DNA from: Saxidomus purpurata | Lineage: Eukaryota; Mollusca; Bivalvia; Venerida; Veneridae | Length of the DNA stretch: 64,000 bases | Direction of reading: 5' to 3' | Assembly (NCBI GenBank): GCA_022818135.1 | Contig: JAFMSR010000008.1 | Location: forward strand, 7,554,140-7,618,139 | In this document: piece after piece, positions 10,370 through 20,615 of the stretch | Layout: every line of letters begins with the position of its first letter | How positions within the stretch are numbered: position 1 is the first letter of the stretch | The notes under the pieces: generated by a model | What the model saw: only the letters and a program-made list of their open reading frames with translations | Told to the model about the DNA's origin: nothing | The model's database searches: none | Position numbers and translations under genes: made by a program

Positions 10370-10965
10370 TTATCGTAATTTACGCGTAATCGAAAATATG
10401 TTGTGCTCCGGGGCTGGGGTGTACTCCCCCTGATTAATAGGAGCTTTGGTGTCATCCTGATTAATGGGAGCTGGGATGTATTCCTCATTAATAGGAGCTA
10501 GGCTGTGCTCCCCCTGAGTAATAGGGGCTGGGAAGTAATCCCCCTCATTAAATAGAGCTTTGGTGTCATCATGATTAATGGGAGCTAGGGTGTGCTCCCG
10601 CTGAGTAAGAGGGGCTGGGGTGTAATCTCTCTCATTAATAGGAGCTGTGATATGCTCCCTTGAGAAATAGAGGCTGGGATGTATTTTCCCCGATCAACAG
10701 AAGCTTTGGTGCCCTCCCTCTGATAAATACTAGTGGCCGGGATGAACTTCCTTTGACTGCCACCCCCAGCCCCTGCTACCCCTCCTGAACGTACCGGCGG
10801 CACCACAGACTGGATATCATATCCTTCAGTGAAGGTCATGGGTTGTGTTTGATCGGCATTAAGTGTCCCCAACCTCTGGTGACACCCTGGTCTGACCCTG
10901 TGTGTTTTCCCTGGGATTAGGTAAGTGACACTTGAGCAGACCCATGCAGAGGGGTGCCACAGGGA
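10370..10965 (-). pseudogene. Open frame with 12-residue (36-bp) proline-rich tandem repeats, one frameshift
   Basis: On the - strand a frame is open from about 10965 to 10585. It contains VVPPVRSGGVAGAGGGSQRK, then degenerate repeats (KYIPASIS...). At about 10657-10660 a GGGG run has lost one base relative to the repeat consensus. In the shifted frame the array continues to a TAA at 10370-10372 with units of the form (D/E)-Y/H-T-P-A-P-I-N-x-G/D, alternating with DDTKAPIN. About eight to ten units of 36 bp are present. One unit is shorter by exactly three bases (NEEYIPAP), so all other length changes keep frame, which suggests the array was translated. No membrane segment, no catalytic motif and no recognised family. 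No clear Met start: a stop lies at about 10966 upstream. It could be a young pseudogene, or intact with an assembly error in the G run. Confidence 0.5.
10405..10735. repeat. 36-bp coding minisatellite
   Basis: On the + strand the unit is of the form GGGGCTGGGGTGTACTCCCC then TGATTAATAGGAGCT. Roughly nine diverged copies, often arranged as alternating GGTGTCATC and GGTGTACTCC subtypes, giving a loose 72-108 bp super-period. Confidence 0.85.
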
Positions 10966-11301
10966 TCAGCTTGATGAACATCTGACAATGCAATGTTTGA
11001 CAGGGGTTGGCCCCTCAACATGGCGAATGTGACCAACATGTTGATAAGCCGCGGTAAAAACTTGATTCTCCCGGGGTGTCAAATCATACCCCGAGGCGGG
11101 GGCATCCCAAAATCCCCCGTGTCTCAATCACCCGATCGACCCCCTTTGGAGCTGATGTCTCCCCATCCCCTCCAAAACTGACATGCTTACGCCTCAACCC
11201 CCTGGCTATTTATTTAAGCGAATAGATTAATCGGTTATGTTAAATGTGAATTATATAATACATTTACTAAAAACTATATACCTGTTTACAAACTCACTTC
11301 T

Positions 11302-11387
11302 TTTTTCGTCTGTTATCGGCGTGATAGTGGAGTAGTTGCTCCCTTTTTCGTCTGTAATCAGCGTGATAGTGGGGTAGTTGCTCCAAG
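11302..11387 (+). repeat. Two-copy tandem repeat, about 45-bp unit
   Basis: TTCGTCTGTTATCGGCGTGA and TTCGTCTGTAATCAGCGTGA each lead into TAGTGGxGTAGTTGCTCC. The second copy abuts the LINE-type tail. Confidence 0.85.
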
Positions 11388-11580
11388 TTTCAAGTTTTAT
11401 TTCTGATCAATGCTTATTACAAGCATGTGATCATACAAACATGTACATTTGTTATATCCTAGCTACAATTAACATGTGATATTTTGAGGAAAAATAACAC
11501 AATTCTGTATATTACAGATATATCAAAATGTAGATTTCTGTGCGATACCTTTATTAGGTACATACAATTTAGGAGAATGA
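11388..11580 (-). mobile_element. Probable LINE/SINE 3' tail, minus orientation
   Basis: Read on the - strand the stretch ends AGAAATAAAACTTGAAACTT, i.e. AATAAA followed by a short 6-7-base tail repeat. That ending resembles CR1/RTE-group 3' termini. It lies inside the 2.6-kb inverted-repeat element. No coding remnant. Confidence 0.4.
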
Positions 11581-12147
11581 GTCAATTTTTGAAGTGAGAT
11601 AAAATAATTTTACGAAAGGAGGCAAGTTTTACCAGTTTAGTTTTGTTATTGGTACACATTAAATCTCTCAATTTAATCATACTGGCAGCAGAATTATTCT
11701 CGTTCGTGGTTTAAAAGGGTACCAGTATTATTGGTGCCCGTTTTGGTTAATTTATGCAGTCGCAGGGTATAAGTATTATTGGTTCCCTTTCTATTTCATT
11801 CTTACAAGTTGCATTCGTCATTATGCTTACTGCTATTATGAATGAATTGAATTGAATAAATGCGTATGTACTTTTCAGTTTAACGTAGGCAATTATCATT
11901 AAGCAATGAATGGAAGGCAACTAAAAGTTGTACGCATACACGATGCAGTAGTCAATTATAAGTAGGCACAAATCAATTGCACAATGGCACTTGCCATTTA
12001 GACAAATACAGTAATCATTTCTCCAGTTTTAAGCATAGAGCATATCAAAAAGAAACATGTAATATCAGATGGGCAAATACACACGTAACAATGCAAGATG
12101 GGATGTCAGAAGGTTCAATGTAATTTTTGCATCAAAACTGTTCCATA

Positions 12148-12435
12148 CCTGTATGTAGTTGTTTTTTTCTTAAATTGACTCTCCCAGTCAAAATAGGAAA
12201 ATGAATATTTGGAAAGTTATTATTTGGTACTGGTAGGAGGAAGAGTTTGTTGTATTGCGTTAAAAGCTATTATTTCCTCTACCCTTTGTATACACACCTA
12301 TTTCAGCTGGATTTTTACTTGAAAAAAAAATGTGCATAATTCCACTTTAAGTCAATCAGATGATTTTAAACACTCCGTTCCTGTGTCCCAATTCATTATA
12401 AATGTGGTTCAACAGGTATGTCATCTAAGGTAAGT
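12148..12435. other. Unannotated spacer
   Basis: No gene or recognisable repeat between the inverted-repeat element and the older tandem-core remnants. Confidence 0.4.
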
Positions 12436-12439
12436 GTTG

Positions 12440-13205
12440 GAATATATGTTCAAAACTTAATACGAGGTCCTAATTTCTAAAACTAGAATGTAGTTTAAAA
12501 GTGCGCCGCCAATTTTGACTCAAGGGACATAATTAGTACAATCATTGGAGAGGACCACTAGACAATGCTATATACAGTGTACATCAGACACTTGCAATTA
12601 TGGTCAAAAGTTTTCCCATGTAAATCCATATAAAATAGTCACCATTAACATATGAATAATTGAAAATCGTTATTTAAAGTCGGCAAGATACAAAATTAAT
12701 ATAAAAAAAATTATGCCAACGCGAGTTTTTGAACCTAACGCATTGAGGCCTTAGTGTGGAGCCGAGGAAAACCGCCTGTCCAGTCTGTTGACATATCTCA
12801 CATACTACCAAGGACAGGGATCGTACCCGGCTGTATTGGTGAGAAAGATATATTTATTTTGGTAACGGTGTACATATACATATAAAACACCGAGTGTGCT
12901 AACCTCTGCACTAATCTGACAACCGACAATTTTACCCCAAATGTCAAAATTTGAACTATGTTGATACAAAACAATTAGGCCATGCTACTCTTTAAATTTT
13001 CAAGACTATACACTTTACAGTTTAAGAAATGTTAAATTTCTTAAATAAAAAAGTGATCCCTGGGGCAGGGCAAATTTTTACCTCGAAGGCATAATCTGAA
13101 ATGTAATGGTAGAGAACCACAAGGTGATGCTATACATCAACGTTCTAAGCTCCGGACCTCATGGCGTTGTTCAGGAAGATTTTTAAAGAATTTCTTTAAA
13201 AGTAT
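12440..13205. repeat. Old remnants of the 167-bp tandem unit, interrupted by a SINE
   Basis: Segments CAATTTTGACTCAAGGGACA (about 12510), CCACTAGACAATGCTATATA (about 12556), TGTCAAAATTTGAAC (about 12940) and AATGGTAGAGAACCAC (about 13104) match, in the same order, parts of the intact units at 13330-14150. They are far more diverged. The younger element at 13211 appears to have landed within or beside an older copy. Confidence 0.6.
12735..12935 (-). mobile_element. tRNA-derived SINE candidate (family E)
   Basis: On the - strand a box A-like TTAGTGCAGAGGTTAGCAC (about 12900-12920) is followed, after an extra AT-rich piece, by box B-like GGGTACGATCCC (about 12815-12830), then a body with GGCGGTTTTCCTCGGCTCC. 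The spacing between boxes is longer than in a tRNA, so the head has been interrupted. Degenerate. Confidence 0.5.
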
Positions 13206-13210
13206 AGATA

Positions 13211-14380
13211 AACAAGAGAGCCAAGATGGCCCTATATCGCTCACCTTGGTACAAGTCCACTTGCCTGGTGGAAGATCACTAGATAATGTTATATACAATA
13301 GGTTTTCCTATATACGTCTTTGTAAAACAAGTGACCCCCCCCCCCCGGGCAAGGTCAATTTTGATGCCAGGGGCATAATTTGAACAAACTTTGAAGAGGT
13401 CTACTAGGCAATGCTACATGCCAAATATTTAAGCTCTAGGCCTTGTGGTTTCAGAGAAGAAGATTTTTAAAGTTTTTCCTATATAAGCCTATGTAAAACT
13501 AAGTGACCACCCGCGCGGGGTCAATTTTGACCCGGGGGTCAAAATTTGAACAATCTTGGTAGAGATCCACTAGCCAATGCTACATGCCAAATATCTAAGC
13601 TCTAGGCCTTGTGGTTTCAGAGAAGAAGATTTTTAAAGTTTTTCCTATATAAGCCTATGCAAAACAAAGTGACCACCCCCGCGGGGTCAATTTTGACCCT
13701 GGGGTCATAATTTGAACAATCTTGGTAGAGGTCCACTAGACAATGCTACATGCCAAATATCTAAGCTCTAGGCCTTGTGGTTTCAGAGAAGAAGATTTTT
13801 AAAGTTTTTCCTATATAAAGCCTATGCAAAACTAAGTGACCACCCGCGCAGGGTCAATTTTGACCCGGGGGTCATAATTTGAACAATCTTGGTAGAAGTT
13901 CACTAGACAATGCTACATGCCAAATATCTAAGCTGTAGGCCTTGTGGTTTCAGAGAAGAAGATTTTTAAATTTTTACCAATATAAAGCCTATGCAAAACT
14001 AAGTGACCACCCGCACGGGGTCAATTTTGACCCGGAGGTCATTATTTGAACAATCTTGTTAGAGGTCCACTAGACAATGCTACATGCCAAATATCTAAGC
14101 TCTAGGCCTTGTGGTTTCAGAGAAGAAGATTTTTAAAGTTTTTCCTATTTGTTGCCATAGCAACCAGAGTTCTGCATGGAATGGAATTCTTTGAACAATT
14201 TTGGTAGAGCTTCATGCAAGGAACATTCCTGCATAGTTTTATCAACATTGGCCTAGTGGTTTCAGAGGAGATGTCATTTGAATCAAAATGTTGACGGACG
14301 ACGGACGACAGACGACGGACGACGGACGACGAACGACATCAATTAGAAAAGCTCATCCTGGCGTAGCCAGGTGAGCTAAA
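13211..14380 (+). mobile_element. Tandem-core element with about 167-bp units and GACGGAC microsatellite
   Basis: It starts AACAAGAGAGCCAAGATGGC then CCTATATCGCTCACCTTGG. Five units follow, each with AAGTGACC near its start (about 13329, 13501, 13667, 13834, 14001). Each unit contains CAATTTTGACCCGGGGGTCA, CACTAGACAATGCTACATGC and TGTGGTTTCAGAGAAGAAGA. Then comes GACGGACGACGGACGACAGA (about 14292-14336) and a terminus AAAAGCTCATCCTGGCGTAG then CCAGGTGAGCTAAAA. The last part, inverted, reads TTTTAGCTCACCTGG, comparable to CGCTCACCTTGG at the left end, so the ends are imperfect inverted repeats. Non-coding. A related left end occurs at about 19604. Confidence 0.85.
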
Positions 14381-14935
14381 AACGTAAACCTTGGGGCTGG
14401 GCCAATTTCAACCCTTTAGTACTTCTGTAAAGAAAATTCAAAATTGGGAGATAGTCCAAATAGAAGATGATTTCAGAAAATGTAAAAAAGGGAATAATTA
14501 AAAAAGATACAATGTAAGTACTATAAGTAAATTTATGCGCCAAACAAGAAAATGTAAGGAAGGGGGGTAATTAAAACAGCACGATAGAGTTATGGTTCTT
14601 ATACACTGCACTTCCTCTTTTTGTACTCTATCAATGTGTGAAGTTTCAAGGGAAACGTTTTGGGGTCATCATAAAATCATTAAAGGGAGTACAAAATCAT
14701 TAAAAAGCGATGTATTATTATGGTTCTTGTGCACGGCACTTTCCTTAGTTACCTCTTTGGTTGTATGCAACTTGAACAAAGTTTCGTCAGTACTTGTAGA
14801 GTTGATTTCTGGACAAGAAAATGTAGCAAATGCGGATAATTAAAGAATTAGTAACGACACAACTGTGGTTATTGGGCACTGCACTTTCCCTTATTGTTCT
14901 ATATCACTAGAAGACGGTTTCTATATGTCTTCCGA
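14381..14935. repeat. Diverged tandem repeat, about 130-145-bp unit
   Basis: GTTATGGTTCTTATACACTGC (about 14590), TTATGGTTCTTGTGCACGGC (about 14718) and TGTGGTTATTGGGCACTGC (about 14863) each lead into ACTTYCC, then TCTATCA and GTGTGAAGTTTCAA-like sequence. This GCACTGCACTTCC unit is another recurrent mollusc repeat. One unit holds a small open frame (14592-14843) that does not look like a gene. Confidence 0.65.
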
Positions 14936-15049
14936 AGCTAATTCAGGGGCATAAAATATATATACTATATAGACTGTTCAATAAAAGAAATATATACCAG
15001 TATTCAATACTTACATTGATTCTGAAGTAAAACTGAGAGAATTAATCCA

Positions 15050-15410
15050 TCGAACACCATGAACCACGAAAAAATGGTTTCTGTCACCAAATATTGAAAC
15101 ACGATCATGCACCGCATTAACAGATTTCTGTCGCCCTATCTTGAAACACCACCAAGCACGGTAATGATAGATCTATGTGACTGTATCTTTGAACACCATC
15201 AATAACGGTCTGTAGTCCTATTTTGAAACATTGTCAAGCATTGCAATGACAGGTCTCTCCAACCATATTTTGAAAAATAGTCGTAATTTGAAACACCATC
15301 AGGCGCGATAATAATAGGTATATGTGGCCCTATATATCTTGATATAGCATATACCTCTGTTGTACTATCTTGAAACACCATACAGTAAGACAATGAAATA
15401 TCTTGAAATC
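15050..15410. repeat. Degenerate minisatellite, about 47-bp unit
   Basis: TTGAAACACCATCAAGCACG-like phrases recur at about 15094, 15141, 15189, 15230, 15288 and 15370, mostly 47-48 bp apart, with AGATCTCTGTCGCCCTAT-type filler. Units are strongly diverged. A short open frame on the - strand is a by-product. Confidence 0.7.
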
Positions 15411-15915
15411 ACACGTTAACTTTGAGGTATTATTATTCGCTATTCCTCGATTTCAAAGCGTGATATAGATCTACACAAAATTCCATTTCCTTGACTTCGT
15501 GTTCAATTTAGTTTCGTCGCATATGATGCTATAGCAACAAACCGAAGACCTTAAATCGTAACTAACGACCATTAAATAATATATAATTGCCGAACTACAT
15601 GTTCTTCACTAATGACAGAAATATATCAATCTATTTCTAAGTATGCCATTTGAAAAATTCCTGAAATAGCACAACAATTAAACAGCTTTATTGCTGAATC
15701 CCAGTGCTTTTTAAATATCCCTGTGTTCAATTAATCTGGCTCAGGTCAAACAAAACACAAAATAAACACTTCTTTATATCGTATTACATAGTACACGATG
15801 CATTTACTTGTAATTATTGATGCACATCAACATGCACGCTTTTGCATATACCAGTGAAACAATACATGTAGTTCTTTTGAACTTTGTGCGATGGATTTAA
15901 CAAAATTGCATATGG
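15411..15915. other. Unannotated stretch
   Basis: No gene or repeat recognised. Confidence 0.45.
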
Positions 15916-16060
15916 ATTATGTCCCCTTCCCTTCGAAGAAGGGCAGATTGTCGGTCGGTCGGTCGGTAGTCCAAACGATTTCCGATCAATAGCTTCTATA
16001 ACTTAAAAACAGTTTGGTCTGGTAACCTCCAACTTTATATGCAGGTTGCTGTAACAAATT
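15916..16060 (+). repeat. Left-end stump of a tandem-core element
   Basis: TATGTCCCCTTCCCTTCGAA then GAAGGG, followed by TCGGTCGGTCGGTCGGT and a TAACTTAAAAACAGTTTGG segment. The order terminal hairpin, 4-base microsatellite, repeat unit matches the elements at 2783 and 13211, but the core is missing. Palindromic TTCCCTTCGAAGAAGGG at the edge. Confidence 0.5.
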
Positions 16061-16444
16061 TGACAGTATTAAACTGTGATGCATATTTGAGATTTAGTAA
16101 GTTAGAAATAGCATAAAATGTCTCCCCGGGAATAAAATACAGTCAAGAATATGCAATCACGAGTGCTTAGCACGAGCGATTTAATTTATCCTGAACTTTA
16201 TTGAACGCATAGACTGGGTACATCATTATAACATTCAAACACGAAATGCGTTGGAACGCGTTTGTTTATATACGTCACATTGTTACGTGATCATTTTACT
16301 GAACGTCGTCCGTAGAAAAACGAGATATATTTTATCGCACAGTCTTATGACATTCAACATGACTAATGATTTCTTCTCTACAGTATATACAAGGAGTAGA
16401 AAATTAAGGTAAGGTTTAACAACGTTTTGACGCGCGAGCTGTTA
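16061..16444. other. Unannotated spacer before the MITE cluster
   Basis: No supported gene. A few palindromic CG-bearing words (for example GTTGGAACGCG) hint at further MITE debris, but no pair of arms was found. Confidence 0.4.
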
Positions 16445-16915
16445 TGATGTCAAAATGACGTCACTATGTGCCGCTAGGCGTTAAATAAATATCCGCGTAG
16501 AAAATAACCATTTGCATTTATTCACCTTTTGTTATGGATGGTCATGTTGTAATCAAAACAACATCCTTTCCAGCATTGTTATCGTCTAATAAACAATACT
16601 TTGTCGTACTGATGCGCAGTTATAGAGCATTCCAAAGCATTGTTTATTTATGAAATACCATCCGTTCCAGCGGTGTTCATCGTTTAATAAACAATGATTT
16701 GGAGTACTGATACGCAGTACTTAGCCACGAAGGCCAGAGGCCCGAATGGTTAATAACTACGCATCAGTACGACAAATTATTGTTTATTAAACGATAACAA
16801 CGCTTAGGAGGATCTTATTTCGATTCTAACATGACCAGATATTACGAAAGGTGGATGAATGCAAAGCGTTATTTTCTACGCAAACGCTCATTTAACGTCA
16901 TGACCTCATGTTTAC
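16445..16915. mobile_element. Foldback/MITE with arms of about 140-190 bp
   Basis: GCGTAGAAAATAACCATTTG at about 16493 pairs with CAAAGCGTTATTTTCTACGC at about 16862. TGTTATCGTCTAATAAACAA (16578) and CTTTGTCGTACTGATGCG pair with CGCATCAGTACGACAAA (16758) and TTGTTTATTAAACGATAACA. Outer similarity includes GACGTCA and GCGTTAAAT. The centre holds CACGAAGGCCAGAGGCCCGAATGG, a CG-rich core. A half-copy (CCATCCGTTCCAGCGGTGTT, about 16667) lies between the arms, so this is probably two overlapping insertions. Confidence 0.7.
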
Positions 16916-16959
16916 AGCATATCGGTTCCCGCGTTGTTTATGGTTTAATATAACATAAT

Positions 16960-17215
16960 TTTTCTACTCTTTGTATACAGAGACAAAATCGTGAGTCATG
17001 TTAGAATTATTAAATAACATCCGTTTAAGCGGTGTCCATTGTTTAATAAACAATAATTTGGAGTCTGATACGCAGTAATTAACCACGAAGGATGGAGGCT
17101 TCAGGACGACAAAGGGTTGTTTATTAGACGATAACAACGCTGAAAAAGATGTAATTTCGATTTTAACATTACAAGAGATGACAAAAATGCAGTCTATTAT
17201 TTTCGACCCCGGAAA
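16960..17215. mobile_element. Second diverged copy of the 16.4-kb MITE
   Basis: GTTTAATAAACAATAATTTGG and TGATACGCAGTAATTAACCA then CGAAGGATGGAGGC repeat the core at about 16690-16740. TTATTAGACGATAACAACGC and ATTTCGATTTTAACAT repeat the right arm. The left arm is partial. An apparent 150-residue frame on the - strand across here and the next element is a chance read-through of two repeats. Confidence 0.65.
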
Positions 17216-17317
17216 CATACAACTCGACCCAAGGCAATTCGATCCAAAAATACGATTACACATTGTTTGTTTAGTTAGTGTATAATATTGTTTGATTCTA
17301 ACGGGAGTAAGGTTTGT

Positions 17318-17746
17318 ATGCCCAGAGGTGGGCATATTAAAATCGCACAACCCGTCCGCCGTGTGTCCGGGCTGTAACTTTGTCTTGCGTAAAGGGATCT
17401 TCAAATCGCATGGCACAAATGTTCAGCACATGAAGACGACGTGTTGCGTGTAAGTCCTGCGTCCCTCCAGAGGTCAAGGTCAAACAGGTTTAAAGGTCAT
17501 GGAATCCTGTATCATTTGACGCAGTCGCGTCGGGACTGTAATTCTGATTTTAAAACAACCTCTCACAAATGTTCAGCACGTGGGCGCAAGACCCGCATCC
17601 CTAGATCTAAGTTAAGAGTTTAAAGGTCGTGGAATATTGTATACCGTGGTAACTGTGTCATGCATTGAACGATTTTAAAATACATGGCACAAATGTTGAG
17701 CACATTGAGATGACATATCATTGCACGTCCGTTCACGGCCGGGCAT
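17318..17746 (+). mobile_element. Short copy of the 178-bp tandem-core element
   Basis: Left end ATGCCCAGAGGTGGGCATAT then TAAAATCGCAC; right end CGGCCGGGCATAT, so GGGCAT/ATGCCC termini are inverted. Inside are three diverged units with GTGTCCGGGCTGTAACTTTG, AAGACGACGTGTTGCGTG and AGAGGTCAAGGTCA. No long microsatellite. Same orientation as the copy at 2783 and clearly older. Confidence 0.75.
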
Positions 17747-18967
17747 ATTGATATGGCTTTAAAATGGTAAATATGGTCGGAATTGACGCGATTTGCGTCC
17801 TTTTCATTTGCTGTCATTTTTATATAATTTAAATCTTTTGAAAATCAAGTAAAACAAAATGATGTACGTATTGGTTAATAATCTAATGACTTCGCTGCAC
17901 TTAAAAAATATAAAAGTCACTTTGTCTGACGTTACTTCGGATCCGAAATTCCTACTGAAACAATTTGCCAAGACCTGGAAAGTAATGAAGCCCTGGAGTG
18001 ACTTCTAAATTCAGTTCTTTAAGACTTTTAGCGTCCGACTTTAGAAGTTAGAAGTAAGGAAGTGAGATAGAAGAAGTTGGAAGATACAAGCCAGGAACGA
18101 GGAGACAAGAATTTCGGCAAACTTTTCGTGAATATCGGCAAGGTGTTCAGAGTGACAATGCGCATGCGTGGCGGCTATGTTGGGGTGTCCATTTTGTTGC
18201 AACATCATTTAGGTATGAGTAGCCTAAATTGATGAAAACCGGAAGTAGGCTATTTTTTCTAAGGAGCATGCGGACCTACACTATGTGTTTGATTGTTGAT
18301 TGGCTGAAATTTAGTAGATGCATACGGGAATAATTCTTTTGAAATAATCGCTGGATGAAATATAATAGAGATAAAAATCTGGATATAAAATACAAATGAA
18401 ATATTTGGTCGGTGACCACTAAAACTACGCCGAAAATAGAGGTGGTGCCATTCAGCTCCAAATTTCTGGCATATAGTATTGGATCACATGTATAAATTTT
18501 GTTATTTTATGTGGGACTAGGATGAGTCTACAAAATAATAAGCAATTCAGCAGTCGGTGAGATTTTGGGCAGTAAAACTGGCCGAAAACCTTATAATAAA
18601 AGTATATGGAAATGTTAGAGGACTAAAACAATCAACCGGACAACGTGACAACTGTTACAGATAGAGTTATCATATTTGTTAATTGTGCGATTAACGTACT
18701 TAACCTTACCTTGTTACATTAATTTTCACCAATTTTCACCAATTTTCACCATTTCTTTAAGTTTGAAAATCATAAATCATAGTTAAAAAGTTCCTGCTCA
18801 AGACTATTTTTTCAAAAGAATAGAAACTTCTAGCTCTGATTCTTAAAACACATTACTATTTTTACGCTGACTTTTACAACTCTTAAAACCCCATGTAGCA
18901 TTCTTTCACAACATGAAGATAAGGTGTTAATAACTCGAAATTAGTGTTAAGTATGAGTATAATAATT
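17747..18967. other. Unannotated stretch
   Basis: No supported gene. A three-copy 11-bp tandem, AATTTTCACC(A), lies at about 18720-18752. The rest shows no recognised repeat. Confidence 0.45.
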
Positions 18968-19197
18968 ATTTATTTATACTAATTTATTTATTCTCGATTG
19001 CGAGACAAATTCTTACAACTTAGATTAATCGCTCTCGAGACTCATTCCAGATGAATCAACCTCGAAGAGAAAGAGGCAATGTGGACTTATTTTTGTCTTG
19101 TCTAAGGACACTACTGACATAGCTATGGTAGGGATCGAACCCGGGCCCCTTCGATCCTGCGGCGGACGCTCTACCACTGCGCCACGCGGCTCCACAT
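18968..19197 (-). mobile_element. tRNA-headed SINE (family A)
   Basis: On the - strand the head reads GGAGCCGCGTGGCGCAGTGG then TAGAGCG (box A) and GGGTTCGATCCCTACC (box B), with normal tRNA-like spacing over about 19122-19196. Then comes a body with TGTCCTTAGACAAGACAAAA, and a 3' end CTCGCAATCGAGAATAAATA with an AT-rich tail. The head could be a Pol III promoter. It is not a tRNA gene: the acceptor stem does not pair and no mature 3' end is present. The CTCGATTGYGAG tail is shared with the SINE at 22495. Confidence 0.8.
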
Positions 19198-19603
19198 AAC
19201 GGTCAACATTTCTAATAACATATTTGAGAAGAAAAACAAGGATTAAGTTTGTTTTCCTGATGCACATGCCACGTCACGGACTTGGGGAGAAAATTTGTAT
19301 CAGTCAGAAGAGCATTTGCCCTGTACGTGAAGGGTCCTGGGTGCGATTTCCGGTCAGAGTGCACATTCTCCCTGTGACATTTGCATAAAAATAAACATTG
19401 ACAGGGATTTTACTATGAAATCTATAGCTACCCATCTCTTGCATATACACAACATTTCGACGACCACCTTTCTTAAAGATATTTCTTGTTTTGTATAACC
19501 ATTTAATTGGGAGATGGCATTTTGAAATACTCTGAAGTGAATTGTCTTTGTGAAAATTTAATTTTCGTTATTTTTTTCAAACTTCTCACTTCTCGTACTC
19601 AAA

Positions 19604-20615
19604 CAAGAGGGTCCTACATCGCTACCCTGAGTGACATTGCTTATCAACAACCACATAAAAGATCTGATACATTTTCATGATAATTGATTGCAAAATGTGC
19701 TCTATCATGTTCACAAGGTTTGCTTTTATTTGCCATGGTGACCTATTTATTGACCCCAGTTGACCCAGATTCAAAACATCAAGACAAACATCCTGACTTA
19801 TTTTCACACAAATCGGGTATCAAATGTGGTCTCAGCAATGTTAACAATGTTTTCCTTTAAATTTACCTTGTGACCTAGTTTTTAACACCACGTGACTCAG
19901 TTGAGCACCTGGCCAAGAGAGCATCGAGACAATAATTCTGACCAATTTCCATGTTGATTAGGGGTCAAGTGTAGCCCCTAGTGGGCAAACAACGATTTCC
20001 TTTGATTTGCCACGGTGACATAGTCTTTTACCCGAGATGACCAATTTTCACTCATCCTGACAAAGTATCCAGTAGAAATACAGACTCCATTGCATACAAA
20101 AGATTTTTCTATGATTTGAACTTGACCTTGACCCGAGATGATCCATTTTCAAAACTGACCAGATTTCATCAGGATACTCTTTCTGCCAATATTTGATGAA
20201 GGTGCAATAAAAAATGCAGCTTCTATTGAATACACAACGGTTTTCTATAAATTCACCAAGTGGGCTAGTTTTTGACCCGAGATGACTCATTTTCGAACTT
20301 GACCTAGATTCCATCAAAACACTCATTCTGACAAACTTTCATCAAAACACTCATTCTGACAAACTTTCACGAAGATCCAATGAAAAATGCAGCCTCTATT
20401 TCATAAACAAAGTGTTCCCATGATTTGATCTGGTGACCTAGTTTTCGATTTGAGATGGCCCATCTTCAAACTTGACCTCGATTTTATCAAATCACTTTTT
20501 CTGGCCAAGTTTCATGATGATCTAATGAAAAATGTAGCCTTTATTGCATACACAAGGATAAGTGTGGACGGACTTAGTGGCCAAAGAACATTGCATCGAG
20601 AATTGTCCGTCCGCG
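19604..20615 (+). mobile_element. Tandem-core element with about 145-bp units
   Basis: The left end AACAAGAGGGTCCTACATCGC resembles the left end at 13211 (AACAAGAGAGCC...ATCGCT). Units contain AAAAATGCAGCCTCTATTGC-like sequence, TGGTGACCTAGTTTTTGACC, CGAGATGACCCATTTTC and AACTTGACCTAGATTTCATC. Markers at about 20079, 20214, 20387 and 20532 give steps of about 135, 173 (145 plus a 28-bp duplication) and 145 bp. The right end has GTGTGGACGGACTTAGTGGC and TTGTCCGTCCGCGAAC, an inverted GGACGGAC/GTCCGTCC pair. Non-coding. I recognise the unit as common in mollusc genomes. Confidence 0.75.
20313..20368 (+). repeat. Perfect 28-bp tandem duplication
   Basis: ATCAAAACACTCATTCTGAC then AAACTTTC occurs at 20313-20340 and immediately again at 20341-20368 without a mismatch. 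Identity implies a very recent slippage event inside an otherwise diverged array. Confidence 0.95.

Larger units (their letters stand above)
9552..12147. mobile_element. 2.6-kb inverted-repeat element with GC-rich, partly coding interior
   Basis: The ends are near-identical inverted repeats. 9552-9841 (TATGGAACAGTTTTGATGC...) pairs with 11859-12147, and 9927-10069 pairs with 11697-11843, so each arm is about 430-520 bp. The left arm carries about 85 bp (9842-9926) where the right has only about 15 bp (AATGAATTGAATTG), an indel since the arms formed. The interior (10070-11696) differs strongly in composition: a GC-rich block at about 10400-11200 holds a coding minisatellite on the - strand. 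A LINE-type tail (11388-11580) sits near the right arm. Long arms with a single internal frame fit a TIR transposon or a captured-gene foldback element. I do not recognise the family. Confidence 0.75.

Noticed and set aside
13329..14150. Regularly spaced repeats as a CRISPR array
   Set aside because: Units of about 167 bp are similar along their full length, with no repeat-spacer division, in a eukaryotic context.
16964..17416. 150-codon open frame, minus strand
   Set aside because: It runs from a MITE copy into the left end of a tandem-core element, across two unrelated repeats. Composition is not protein-like.
19122..19196. Possible tRNA gene, minus strand
   Set aside because: Good A and B boxes but the acceptor stem does not pair, and a SINE body and tail follow. 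The same applies at 22115-22190, 26595-26670, 29241-29310 and 44372-44440.
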